The notes below the pieces were generated by a model that did no database searches, was not told the DNA's origin, and was given only the letters and a program-made list of their open reading frames with translations. A program made the translations under genes and the position numbers. Shown in pieces: positions 55,709 to 64,000 of a stretch of DNA of 64,000 nucleotides. The stretch spans positions 1-64,000 of the forward strand of contig UWSI01000005.1 of NCBI GenBank assembly GCA_900541895.1, given 5' to 3'. This stretch comes from an uncultured Actinomyces sp. (GTDB taxonomy: Bacteria; Actinomycetota; Actinomycetes; Actinomycetales; Actinomycetaceae). Numbering within the stretch: position 1 is the stretch's first letter; each line of letters opens with the position of its first letter.

Positions 55709-56689
55709 TCAGGCGACCCCATCAAAGAGAGATGTGACCGATCCATCGTCGAAAACCTCGCGGATTGCACGTGCAAGCAGCGGAGCAATCGGCAGGATTG
55801 TCAGATTATCGAAGCGCTTCTCAGGTGCAATGGGCAGGGTGTCAGTAACGATCACTTCCTGGGCACCGCATTCGGAAAGACGCTGAGCTGCAGGATCGGA
55901 CAAAATGCCGTGGGTTGCAGCAACGATAACAGACGAGGCACCCGCGTTCATCACAACCTTAACGGCTTCGGAAATGGTACCGGCGGTATCGATCATGTCA
56001 TCGACCAGAACACACTGCTTACCCGCAACATCACCAACGACACGGTTAGCAACAGCGACATTGGGACGGGTGGTATCACGAGTCTTGTGAACAAAGGCTA
56101 GAGGGCATCCACCCAACTTTGCTGACCATTTCTCTGCGACACGAATGCGACCGGCATCGGGCGAGACCATGCAGACATTGGAAAGATCAACGTGTGAGCG
56201 CACGTACTCAACCAGGACGGGCATTGCCCAGAGGTGGTCAACCGGACCGTCGAAGAAGCCCTGTTCCTGTGAAGCGTGCAGGTCAACGCTCATGATGCGA
56301 TCCGCTCCTGCCGTCTTGTACAGATCAGCAATAAGCCGGGCAGAAATAGGTTCGCGCCCCAGGTGTTTCTTATCCTGGCGCGCGTAGGGGTAATAGGGGG
56401 CGACTGCGGTAATGCGCTTGGCCGATGCTCGCTTCGCTGCATCGATCATCAAGAGCTGTTCCATCAGCCACTTATTCACTTCACCGGTATGCGATTGCAG
56501 GACGAAGACATCCGCACCACGTACTGATTCGTTAAAACGAACGTAGGTTTCCCCACTGGCAAAGTCATACGCGGTCGTCGGAGAAACTCCGCAACCCAAC
56601 TCTTCGCCAACCTGCTGGGCGAGTTCAATGTGTGCTCGACCCGATACAAGAACCAGACGCTTTTCACCGCTGGTTACCAGCCCCGTCAT
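55709..56689 (-). CDS. prs: Ribose-phosphate pyrophosphokinase
   Basis: Makes PRPP for nucleotide, His and Trp synthesis. 326 residues with the PRPP loop VLVDDMIDTAGTI, YYPYARQDKK and DLHASQEQGFF. GGGAGGGA precedes the ATG. It starts 53 nt after the shortened glmU. Confidence 0.97.
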   Translation of the reverse strand: MTGLVTSGEKRLVLVSGRAHIELAQQVGEELGCGVSPTTAYDFASGETYVRFNESVRGADVFVLQSHTGEVNKWLMEQLLMIDAAKRASAKRITAVAPYYPYARQDKKHLGREPISARLIADLYKTAGADRIMSVDLHASQEQGFFDGPVDHLWAMPVLVEYVRSHVDLSNVCMVSPDAGRIRVAEKWSAKLGGCPLAFVHKTRDTTRPNVAVANRVVGDVAGKQCVLVDDMIDTAGTISEAVKVVMNAGASSVIVAATHGILSDPAAQRLSECGAQEVIVTDTLPIAPEKRFDNLTILPIAPLLARAIREVFDDGSVTSLFDGVA

Positions 56690-56742
56690 GCGGTATGTCC
56701 CTCCCGTTTATGCGGACTTTTTTCGTCGAGCAGTAACCTTAT

Positions 56743-57774
56743 TCACCGTTCGATCGAAGTAAAAGGCGTTACTATCGTATCGCCTTCTAGGCGTGTGTTA
56801 CTGACCCAGGCGGCAGGTACTCGGCACCCCGGCCCGACCTGCGCATTCGTCAGCGTTGTTCCCGGGCCAATTTCACAGCCCGTGGCGATCTGGGTACGAC
56901 CGCGCAGAACAGTATTGGGATAGATCGTCGTATCCGCATCAATGCGAACATCACATTCGATCCACGTGCTTGAGGGATCCACAATGGAAACGCCTGCACG
57001 CATATGTTCCACACAGATCCTACGGTTCATTTCTGCGGCCAATTCAGCAAGCTGGACCCGGTCGTTGCAGCCCTGCGCCATCCATTGATCGTCAAGTACA
57101 ACACCGTTTGTTACGCGGTCCGCCTGGTATGCCTGAGCAAGGACATCCGTAAGGTAAACCTCACCCTGATTGTTATTGGTCCCAACGTGCATCAACGCAT
57201 CACGTAGGAATTCACCATCAAATGCGTAGATCCCGGCATTAATTTCACGGATCTGACGCTCTGCTTCGGATGCATCTTTTTGTTCGACAATCCGGCAAAC
57301 ATCACCGCTGGCATCATCACGGATGATCCGCCCATATCCGGTGGGATCATTGACAATTGTCGTCAGCACTGAGACTGTTGCGCCGCGCTCATCGTGAGAA
57401 CGAACAAGAGCATTCAGGGTATCTGCATCAAGCATGGGGACATCGCCGTAGGTCACCAAGATCGTGCCCGAAAGACTATGACCTCGGCGCAAAAGTTCGT
57501 CGAGTGCACATTGCACCGCACGACCGGTTCCGGGAATATCATCCTGGTCTGCAATGATCACATCGGGGTTATTGCGCAGGATTTCAGCAGCGACGAGTTC
57601 ACGCTGGTGACGGACAACCGCAACAAGATGATCGGGGCAAGTCCCCGCAGCTGCGTGCAGCGCGTGACCAATCATTGAACGCCCAACAACTGGATGAACA
57701 ACCTTGGGAAGGGAAGACTTCATTCGAGTTCCGGCGCCGGCGGCCAGAACAATCACTGCAGTGGGAGTAGTCAT
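56743..57774 (-). CDS. glmU: GlmU uridylyltransferase lacking the acetyltransferase active site
   Basis: UDP-GlcNAc pyrophosphorylase. 343 residues against 450-495 in normal GlmU. The N-terminal nucleotidyltransferase (LAAGAGTRMKSSLPKVVHPV, YGDVPML, EQKDA, GIYAF, GEVYLTD) is complete and about six left-handed beta-helix coils follow, but the protein ends at TPFTSIER, before the region holding the acetyltransferase residues (E. coli His363 region). The stop is followed directly by prs, and no continuing frame is seen, so this is a true shortening rather than a frameshift. AAAGGGCG precedes the ATG. The acetyl step must come from elsewhere. Confidence 0.93.
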   Translation of the reverse strand: MTTPTAVIVLAAGAGTRMKSSLPKVVHPVVGRSMIGHALHAAAGTCPDHLVAVVRHQRELVAAEILRNNPDVIIADQDDIPGTGRAVQCALDELLRRGHSLSGTILVTYGDVPMLDADTLNALVRSHDERGATVSVLTTIVNDPTGYGRIIRDDASGDVCRIVEQKDASEAERQIREINAGIYAFDGEFLRDALMHVGTNNNQGEVYLTDVLAQAYQADRVTNGVVLDDQWMAQGCNDRVQLAELAAEMNRRICVEHMRAGVSIVDPSSTWIECDVRIDADTTIYPNTVLRGRTQIATGCEIGPGTTLTNAQVGPGCRVPAAWVSNTRLEGDTIVTPFTSIER

Positions 57775-57803
57775 GTCGCCCTTTCACGCGCGCTCATTTT
57801 GAG

Positions 57804-57874
57804 CTCCGCCCCTAGGATTCGAACCTAGACTAAAGGCACCAAAAACCTCTGTGCTGCCGTTACACCAAGGCGGA
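57804..57874 (-). tRNA. tRNA-Gln (anticodon TTG)
   Basis: 71 nt cloverleaf: acceptor TCCGCCT/GGGCGGA, anticodon stem-loop GAGGT-TTTTGGT-GCCTT with anticodon TTG, T-arm CTAGG-TTCGAAT-CCTAG. CCA is not encoded. Confidence 0.95.
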
Positions 57875-57898
57875 AGGACACATAGATTGTGCCATAAA

Positions 57899-57948
57899 CA
57901 CACCGTGTTATGCCATCTAGAACCTATGACACGGTGTGAGTGTACGGT
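57899..57948 (+). promoter_or_regulatory. Operators and leaderless promoter of the TetR gene
   Basis: CACACCGTGT (57899-57908) and its exact complement ACACGGTGTG (57929-57938) form an inverted repeat with centres 30 bp apart, and each half contains its own 9-bp palindrome (ACAC-C/G-GTGT). TACGGT (57943-57948) is followed by 6 nt and ATG 57955, the leaderless pattern. Autoregulation by the TetR protein is likely. Confidence 0.65.
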
Positions 57949-57954
57949 TAAGAC

Positions 57955-58587
57955 ATGGCCGAGAAGCGGATGAGAATGAGCGCTTTTGCGCGTCGCGAGC
58001 AACTGGTTGCTGTGGGACGTGCGACTTTCGCCTCAAAAGGATTTGACGGCACCAGTGTCGAGGAAATTGCCGCTCACGCAAAGATCTCAAAACCCGTTAT
58101 CTATGAGCATTTCGGGGGAAAAGAAGGCCTCTACGCCGTCATTGTGGACCGAGAAGTCCAGGCACTCATGAGCGCATTGGAAGCCGCTCTGGATTCCCAT
58201 AAGCGCCCGCGAATGATCCTTGAGGATTCAGCACTCGCCCTGTTGAGCTACATCGAATCTCATACGGATGGTTTCCGAATCCTGGTGCGTGATGCCCCAC
58301 AGAATTCGACGTCCGGCTCTTACTCTTCACTGCTTGGAGATGTGGCCATTAAGGTTGAGCACCTCTTAGCTGAGCAGTTTTCTCATGCGCATATGGATCC
58401 CAAGTGGGCGCCCCTCTATGCGCAAATGCTTGTCGGCCTGATTGCACAGGTGGGCCAGTGGTGGCTTGACGAGCGTCGAATGAGCAAGGAAGAAGTCGCC
58501 TCGCACGTCGTGAACCTTGTCTGGAACGGTATGCGCAACCTGCGCCCCTCCCCCATCCTGATGACTTCCGCGGACGAGGCCAAGTAG
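57955..58587 (+). CDS. TetR/AcrR family regulator
   Basis: 210 residues; N-terminal helix-turn-helix (RREQLVAVGRATFASKGFDGTSVEEIAAHAKISKPVIYEHFGGKEGLY) and a C-terminal ligand domain with WWLDERRMSKEEV. Similar proteins are common in Actinobacteria next to glmU or tRNA-Gln. No divergent target gene other than the tRNA is present, so its regulon probably lies elsewhere. Confidence 0.93.
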   Translation: MAEKRMRMSAFARREQLVAVGRATFASKGFDGTSVEEIAAHAKISKPVIYEHFGGKEGLYAVIVDREVQALMSALEAALDSHKRPRMILEDSALALLSYIESHTDGFRILVRDAPQNSTSGSYSSLLGDVAIKVEHLLAEQFSHAHMDPKWAPLYAQMLVGLIAQVGQWWLDERRMSKEEVASHVVNLVWNGMRNLRPSPILMTSADEAK

Positions 58588-58598
58588 CAGCTGCCCCG

Positions 58599-60083
58599 TT
58601 ACAGGCGCGCGGCCTCGGGAAGGTAAACGGAAAGGCCACCGTCGGAAACCGGGAAAGTTGCCCACCCGTCTTCTTCGATAACGACGGCCGGGTGCTCGCC
58701 AATAGCGCACACCCAGGTCTCACCCGCGCGCCAGTTCCCAAGGAATAAGCGCTTCTCGCCGGCAAGGCGGTCTGAAAGGATGACGGCGCAGCCAGTCGAG
58801 GGGTTTCCTTCAATTCCCTGACGAGAAAAACCCACGACATCGGGATTATCAAATGCATCGAACTGCGAGCCTTGGGCGGCAGCCTTCCGTACACGCATGA
58901 GGAAGGGTAATTCACTCACAGCGGGTAGAGAGTCACCGTTGCCCAAAAGATCTCCCCAGAAAACGCAGGGAACCCCGCTGTCGCGCAAAAGAATCAAAGC
59001 GTAAGCAGAGAGCTTGAACCAGGGCGCAACGGTGGACTCGAGTGACTGTCCCGGTTGCGTGTCGTGGTTTTCTACGAAAGTGACGGCCAGTTCTGGACGA
59101 GTCCCAACCAGGGTATTGGCAAAAAGCTGCGAAAGATCAAAATTTCCATCCGAGATAGAGGCCTCGTGGAAGTGAAAATGCAATGGGACGTCAAAGAGCG
59201 CAACGTCGGGGACTCGGTCAAGGTAGGAGCACAGCTGCCCCACGTCGTAGCTCCAATACTCCCCTACAGCGGGAAGAAGTTTGCCGGTCGCTTCACGTAA
59301 ATTTGGCAGCCAGCGTGCAAAGAAATCTGAACCGATGTGTTTAACAGCATCCAAGCGCAGGGCGTCGACGCCCGTAGTTTCGATGTACCAGCGGCCCCAA
59401 CGATCCAATTCCTCATTGACCTGCGGCGAAGAGACATCAACATCGCAGCCCATGAGGTAGTCGTAGTTGCCCAGCTCCTCACCGGCAGTCGGGTCCCATT
59501 CCTTACCATCAAAAAGCCAGACAGCGTTACTCTTCGTGTTTTCGTCCCAATCGATACCGTTGAAACACTGCCAATCCCATTGGAAATCGGAGTAAGTTCC
59601 TGCCCGGCCTGGGAAAGTGAAGCGGGTCCACGCACGGATTGTTTCTTCGTCGGAGATCACCTGCATTCGGTTCCCCGGATCAACCCTTCGTGCTCGAACT
59701 TCTTCGGTCTCATCCCCACCCAGGCGGTGGTTAAAGACAATATCGGCAATCACGTGGATGCCCGCTGCGTGAAGGGCATCGATGGCGCTCAGATACTCTT
59801 CCTTCGTCCCGTACTTTGTCCCGACGCTTCCCTTTTGGTCGAACTCACCCAAGTCATACATGTCGTAGACGCCGTAGCCGACATCTTCGCGCCCCAAATA
59901 GCCCTTGTAGGCGGGCGGAAGCCAGACACCTTCAATTCCCAGATCCGCAAGGTCTTGCGCTGCGGCAGCAATGCTTCTCCACAGGCTTTGATCAGCAGGG
60001 AGATCCCACGCGAAGGCTTGCAAAAGCAGATGATCGTGAAAATCTTGCGGCTGCGTATCTGATAAGGTGCGTTCTTCGCTCAC
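58599..60083 (-). CDS. Cytoplasmic alpha-amylase (GH13_5 type)
   Basis: Cleaves internal alpha-1,4 bonds. 494 residues without a signal peptide. The catalytic set is present: Asp nucleophile in VDALRLDAVKHI, Glu acid/base in AVGEYWSYD, Asp in FVENHDTQPG. Early regions QAFAWDLP and IADIVFNHRLGGDE fit the GH13_5 bacterial cytoplasmic group. GTG start at 60083. With glycogen phosphorylase it could break down internal glycogen. Confidence 0.94.
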   Translation of the reverse strand: MSEERTLSDTQPQDFHDHLLLQAFAWDLPADQSLWRSIAAAAQDLADLGIEGVWLPPAYKGYLGREDVGYGVYDMYDLGEFDQKGSVGTKYGTKEEYLSAIDALHAAGIHVIADIVFNHRLGGDETEEVRARRVDPGNRMQVISDEETIRAWTRFTFPGRAGTYSDFQWDWQCFNGIDWDENTKSNAVWLFDGKEWDPTAGEELGNYDYLMGCDVDVSSPQVNEELDRWGRWYIETTGVDALRLDAVKHIGSDFFARWLPNLREATGKLLPAVGEYWSYDVGQLCSYLDRVPDVALFDVPLHFHFHEASISDGNFDLSQLFANTLVGTRPELAVTFVENHDTQPGQSLESTVAPWFKLSAYALILLRDSGVPCVFWGDLLGNGDSLPAVSELPFLMRVRKAAAQGSQFDAFDNPDVVGFSRQGIEGNPSTGCAVILSDRLAGEKRLFLGNWRAGETWVCAIGEHPAVVIEEDGWATFPVSDGGLSVYLPEAARL

Positions 60084-60294
60084 ACCTTTATCCTGCCAGC
60101 CTCGCTTGTTTGTCGCGAGTCAACCACGCACAAGTGGAAATAGAGCGATCTAGTGGAACAGCAAATCCCAGACAGCACCGTCGCAAGGAAGCGAATAAGA
60201 CTGGTGGGCACCGCCCGTAGGCGACACCCACCAAAGGTCTTTGACGCCGGAGCTACTGTGGGTCCTGCACTGTAGCTGCAGTCTCGGAACTTAT

Positions 60295-61971
60295 TCAGAT
60301 CCCAATCGCAGCGCCAAACTCAGCCTTGATACTTTCTAGGCGAGCGCGAGCGGCCTCCCAAGGCACCTCAGCACCTTCCTCGACGGGAAGAATGACCTCC
60401 AAGTAGCACTTGAGCTTAGGTTCAGTGCCCGAAGGACGTGCGATCACACGGTCTCCAGCGGTGGTGGTGACCATAAGTGCGTCTGTTCCGGGAAGGCCAT
60501 CCCACCCCTTCGACAGGTCCACGACGCCTTCAACCTCAGCACCGACAAGAGTTGTCGGCGGCTGGGCGCGCAGGCGCTGCATTCCTTCAGCGATAAGCTC
60601 CAGTCGATCGACACGGAAGGTTAAGGGAGCGGTCACGTGCAGGCCATATAGGCGCGCCATGCGTTCCAATTCGTCCTTCGCGCTGCGGCCCTGAGTCTTG
60701 AGCTGCGCGAAAAGGGAGGCCGCGACAACGGATGTTGCAATACCGTCCTTATCGCGCACGCGCGAAGGATCGGGGCAGAAACCGATTGCTTCCTCGTAGC
60801 CGAAGTAGAGGCCAGGAACGCGGGCAATCCACTTAAAGCCCGTCAACGTGTGCTGGTACTTCAAGCCATGTCCCTGAGCAATCTTGCCCAAGAGTCGCGA
60901 GGAGACAATGGAGTTTGCAAAAACCGCATCAGAAGGTGCGCTCTGAGCACGGAATTCACCCAGCAACGATCCGATCTCATCACCGGAGAGCTGCCGCCAG
61001 CCGGTCGCAGATTCGCTGTCGGGAACAGCGAGTGCACAGCGGTCAGCATCGGGATCAACAGCAATGATCAGGTCCGATCCGTGGGCGGCAGCGTGCGCGA
61101 TTGCCAGGTCCAATGCCCCAGGCTCTTCCGGGTTCGGGAAGGAAACGGTCGGGAAATCGGGATCCGGATCGGCCTGTTCGGCAACCAGAGTGACATTGGT
61201 GAAGCCGGCTTCTTCGAGGACCTTCTTGGTGAGTGCAGCGCCAACGCCGTGCATTCCCGTCAGAGTAATCCCCAAGTCGGCCTTGCTTTCAGCGCTTCCC
61301 GAGGCCAAAGAGGCAGCGCGGGCAATGTAGTCCTCGCGAGGATCCACATTGACAATCAGTTCATCATTCTGGGCGATTTGATCAGCGAAAGGAGCCGAAG
61401 CAATCGCAGAAGCGATCTCGGCATCGAAGGGAGAAACGATCTGGACGCCCTGACCGGCACCGGTCACGACGGTTCCACCCAGGTAGACCTTGTAGCCATT
61501 GTCGCGAGGCGGGTTGTGCGATGCGGTGACCATGATGCCCGCATCGGCATCCAGCTCACGCACTGAAAATGCAGTGAGCGGGGTGGGGTTCATCAGCGGA
61601 AGCAAGAGCACTTCGCATCCTGCTGCCGAGGCCACGCGCGCAGCTGCGTGAGCGAAGTCAACCGAACCGTAGCGGGCATCGCAGCCGATCACAACTCGCG
61701 GAGCGCGCGTTGCGTGCTTAAGGAGAACCGCGCACAACCCAGCAGTTGCACGGATGACAACCGAGAGATTCATTCGCGATTCACCCGGGCCAATTTCACC
61801 GCGCAGGCCGGCAGTACCGAACTGCAGGGGGCCGTTCATGGCACGGCCCAATTCGGTAAGTGCGCTCTCATCGCCTGCGCGCGCTGCCTCAACGACGGAG
61901 GCGAGATCGGCTGCGGTTGTCGGATCCGGATCGTGATCAACCCACTGTTGGGCACGTTCAATAAGGTTCAT
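60295..61971 (-). CDS. Alpha-D-phosphohexomutase, PGM2-type, probable phosphopentomutase
   Basis: 558 residues. Phosphoserine loop TASHNPPRDNGYKVYLGG, metal site DPDADRCALAV, sugar loops TLTGFKWI and GYEEAIGF, phosphate site RPSGTEPKLKCY. This is the PGM2-like branch, whose human member is mainly a phosphopentomutase. It is the last gene of a deoA-deoD-deoC operon, 2 nt after deoC, and no deoB is present, so conversion of deoxyribose 1-phosphate to 5-phosphate is the likely job. Phosphoglucomutase activity is the alternative. No further gene is visible in 60084-60294. Confidence 0.9.
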   Translation of the reverse strand: MNLIERAQQWVDHDPDPTTAADLASVVEAARAGDESALTELGRAMNGPLQFGTAGLRGEIGPGESRMNLSVVIRATAGLCAVLLKHATRAPRVVIGCDARYGSVDFAHAAARVASAAGCEVLLLPLMNPTPLTAFSVRELDADAGIMVTASHNPPRDNGYKVYLGGTVVTGAGQGVQIVSPFDAEIASAIASAPFADQIAQNDELIVNVDPREDYIARAASLASGSAESKADLGITLTGMHGVGAALTKKVLEEAGFTNVTLVAEQADPDPDFPTVSFPNPEEPGALDLAIAHAAAHGSDLIIAVDPDADRCALAVPDSESATGWRQLSGDEIGSLLGEFRAQSAPSDAVFANSIVSSRLLGKIAQGHGLKYQHTLTGFKWIARVPGLYFGYEEAIGFCPDPSRVRDKDGIATSVVAASLFAQLKTQGRSAKDELERMARLYGLHVTAPLTFRVDRLELIAEGMQRLRAQPPTTLVGAEVEGVVDLSKGWDGLPGTDALMVTTTAGDRVIARPSGTEPKLKCYLEVILPVEEGAEVPWEAARARLESIKAEFGAAIGI

Positions 61972-61973
61972 AT

Positions 61974-62627
61974 TCAGTCCTCAAGGCCTTCAAGAATTGC
62001 TGCGGTTGCCGACACACCCAAACGGTTTGCTCCGGCATTGATCATGGCGACAGCGGTCTCTGCATTGCGGATACCGCCCGAGGCCTTCACCCCGATGCCC
62101 TCGCCGACGGTCTCGCGCATGAGCTTCACTGCGTGGACCGAGGCCCCTCCCGCGGGGTGGAAACCGGTCGAGGTCTTGACGAAATCAGCACCCGCAGCAA
62201 CGGCCGCGCGGCACACGGCAACGATTTCTTCATCGGTCAAGGCCGCCGATTCGATGATGACCTTCAGGACCTTACCCGCGGGGATCTGCGCACGAACAGC
62301 TCGGATTTCGTCTTCGACCTGATCGAACTTGCCTTCTTTTGCCAGGGCAATGTTGATGACCATATCGATCTCGTCGGCACCATCGGCGATAGCCTGCTTG
62401 GCTTCGTATGCCTTGACATTCGGCTTCACTGCCCCCGAGGGAAAGCCCACGACGCAAGCAACCTTCAGTCCTTCGGGAACCTCAAGCGGGAGCATCGATG
62501 GGGACACACACACGGAATAGGTACCAAAACGTGCGCCTTCCTCAACGATCCGCGCGACATCGGCGTGAGTTGCCTCGGGTTTGAGGATCGTGTGGTCAAT
62601 CAGGTGTGCAACTTCAGACTTCTTCAT
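61974..62627 (-). CDS. deoC: Deoxyribose-phosphate aldolase
   Basis: Splits deoxyribose 5-phosphate into glyceraldehyde 3-phosphate and acetaldehyde. 217 residues; Schiff-base Lys in [13 protein letters not shown], second Lys in [11 protein letters not shown], and TILKPEAT. Typical length. Confidence 0.97.
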   Translation of the reverse strand: MKKSEVAHLIDHTILKPEATHADVARIVEEGARFGTYSVCVSPSMLPLEVPEGLKVACVVGFPSGAVKPNVKAYEAKQAIADGADEIDMVINIALAKEGKFDQVEDEIRAVRAQIPAGKVLKVIIESAALTDEEIVAVCRAAVAAGADFVKTSTGFHPAGGASVHAVKLMRETVGEGIGVKASGGIRNAETAVAMINAGANRLGVSATAAILEGLED

Positions 62628-62647
62628 ACTTTTCCTTCTCCAGGTCC

Positions 62648-63355
62648 TCAGATCTGCGCCAGAGGAAGTGCAATTTCCATCATCTGGGTGAACGCGGTCT
62701 GACGTTCGTGTGCAGTGGTTTCCTCACCGGTCACCAGCGAGTCTGAGACGGTAAAGATACCCAGAGCCTCAACCCCGGCCTCGGCGGCAGTTGCGTACAG
62801 GCCCGCGGTTTCCATTTCAATGGCCATGATGCCCATCTTCTGCCAACGCTCGTTAAAGGTTGGATCAGCATTGTAGAAAGTGTCCGACGAGAGGACGTTA
62901 CCCACGTGGGTGGTCACTCCCTTTTCCTTCGCATTCTCGCGCACAGCCTCGATCAGGCGGTAGGAACCGATGGGGGCATAGGTTCCAGGGATGTTGTACT
63001 GATCGATGAAGTTCGAGTTCGTGCACGCTCCCTGAGCGATGACGACATCGTAAAGGTTGATTCCCGGCTGCAGCGCGCCACACGTACCCACACGGATGAG
63101 CTTTGTACAACCAAAGACGTGGATGAGTTCCCACGCGTACAGCGAGATCGAAGGAATACCCATACCCGAGCCCATAACAGATACCGGGGTGCCCTGGTAG
63201 GTACCGGTAAAGCCCAGCATGTTACGCACCGCGTTAAATTGCTGCGCATCTTCAAGGTAGGTTTCGGCAATGAACTGAGCGCGAAGCGGGTCTCCGGGCA
63301 GCAAGATGGTCGGCGCAATGGGGGCGGTCGGGTTGATATGCGGTGTCGATTTCAT
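62648..63355 (-). CDS. deoD: Purine-nucleoside phosphorylase (hexameric, DeoD type)
   Basis: 235 residues; [42 protein letters not shown] and catalytic Asp in [12 protein letters not shown]. Releases deoxyribose 1-phosphate from purine deoxynucleosides in the deo pathway. Confidence 0.96.
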   Translation of the reverse strand: MKSTPHINPTAPIAPTILLPGDPLRAQFIAETYLEDAQQFNAVRNMLGFTGTYQGTPVSVMGSGMGIPSISLYAWELIHVFGCTKLIRVGTCGALQPGINLYDVVIAQGACTNSNFIDQYNIPGTYAPIGSYRLIEAVRENAKEKGVTTHVGNVLSSDTFYNADPTFNERWQKMGIMAIEMETAGLYATAAEAGVEALGIFTVSDSLVTGEETTAHERQTAFTQMMEIALPLAQI

Positions 63356-63411
63356 GGTTGTTTACTCCAATACGTGTGTGGTGGTGTCGCTTGCTTGGTC
63401 TGGCGAAAGTC

Positions 63412-64000
63412 TTAGCCCACGCGGTCCAAAATGATGTGACGAGGAGCGGGTGCGGTTTCGCTAATCGCCACTCCCCCGTCCAGCGCTTCAAGGGCGCGGG
63501 GAATGCGCCATTCGTCGTCGGTGCGCAAGGTGAAGAGCGGCTGGCCCGCCTTGACCTGATCACCGGGCTTGGCGTGGATTTCAATACCCGCACCAGCCTG
63601 TACCGGATCATCCTTGACTGCACGGCCCGCACCCAACCTCCACGAGGCCACGCCCACGCTAAGTGCATCCATTTCGGAAACGAAGCCATCGGCCTCGGCA
63701 GTGACAGTGTGGGTCAGCGTTGAGGTCGGCAGCGTGGCGTCGGGGTCTCCGCCCTGTTCACGGATCATTGCGCGCCAGGTATCCATCGCACGACCGTCCT
63801 TGAGAGCAGCCTCAACGTCGACATCGCTCTTACCGGCCATGGAAAGCATGGTTCGGGCAAGCTCAACGGTTAATTCCACGACATCTGCGGGACCGCCGCC
63901 GGCCAGAACCTCAACGGATTCTTCGACCTCGAGCGCATTACCGACCTTGAGTCCCAGCGGGGTGGACATATCGGTGAGTAGCGCTTGGGTCTTCACACCG
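63412..64000 (-). CDS. deoA: Thymidine phosphorylase, C-terminal part (partial)
   Basis: The frame is open to the window edge, so only the last 195 or so residues are seen: KTQALLTDMSTPLG, then the PYNP C-terminal domain (MDTWRAMIREQGGDPD, HAKPGDQVKAGQPL). First gene visible of the deoA-deoD-deoC-mutase operon. Confidence 0.94.
   Translation of the reverse strand, partial: GVKTQALLTDMSTPLGLKVGNALEVEESVEVLAGGGPADVVELTVELARTMLSMAGKSDVDVEAALKDGRAMDTWRAMIREQGGDPDATLPTSTLTHTVTAEADGFVSEMDALSVGVASWRLGAGRAVKDDPVQAGAGIEIHAKPGDQVKAGQPLFTLRTDDEWRIPRALEALDGGVAISETAPAPRHIILDRVG

Noticed and set aside
56690..56742. Frameshifted remainder of glmU acetyltransferase domain
   Set aside because: Only 53 nt lie between the glmU stop and prs, too short for the missing domain.

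Overview
The window is a mid-G+C (roughly mid-50s percent by eye) actinobacterial chromosome segment, most likely from Actinomycetaceae (Schaalia/Actinomyces-like). The evidence is family-level: ftsE-ftsX-M23 peptidase-smpB order, AdnAB helicase-nucleases, DUF3107/ferritin-like/RhlE synteny known from mycobacteria, DUF3117, a PriA isomerase in place of trpF, and many genes with a TANNNT box 6-7 nt before the start codon and no Shine-Dalgarno (leaderless mRNAs). No rRNA, insertion sequence or CRISPR array is visible. The species cannot be fixed from sequence alone.

Layout. 1-1160: left end of a genomic island, with a tyrosine integrase (cut by the window edge) lying against the 3' end of ssrA. 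1160-7147: tmRNA, two YhgE/Pip membrane proteins and SmpB, so both trans-translation partners are near each other. 7188-11300: M23 peptidase, FtsX, FtsE and RF2. 11457-17222: an FbpABC/AfuABC-type ABC importer with a two-component system upstream. 17350-18714: glutamate dehydrogenase. 18908-26794: a degenerate phosphotransferase-fold protein converging on adnA-adnB (double-strand-break resection). 26932-31140: DUF4190 protein, DUF3107, ferritin-like protein, DEAD-box helicase, DUF2249. 31273-33920: CPBP protease and a GntR-controlled ABC module whose permease carries an in-frame stop. 34108-39653: glycogen phosphorylase, MarC, PHP phosphoesterase, Xaa-Pro aminopeptidase. 39714-44258: stress protein, PRC/MgtE-N/CBS protein, DUF1003, Mrp ATPase, O-methyltransferase.

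44380-51798 is a complete tryptophan operon with a leaderless Trp-rich leader peptide and attenuator: trpE, trpG, trpD, a trpC-trpB gene fusion, trpA and priA. There is no trpF. The fusion looks like an enteric-style trpCF-trpB from which the F domain was lost, and the PriA encoded directly behind trpA probably supplies the isomerase step. 51781-57874: DUF3117, LOG-family protein, BMP lipoprotein, GDP-mannose pyrophosphorylase, L25, PRPP synthetase, a GlmU that stops before its acetyltransferase active site, and tRNA-Gln. 57955-64000: TetR regulator with twin palindromic operators, cytoplasmic alpha-amylase, and a deoxynucleoside catabolic operon (deoA, deoD, deoC and a PGM2-type phosphomutase that probably fills the DeoB role).

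The most unusual points are the trpC::trpB fusion with trp-operon priA, the acetyltransferase-less GlmU, the predicted pseudokinase beside adnAB, and the wide use of leaderless starts.
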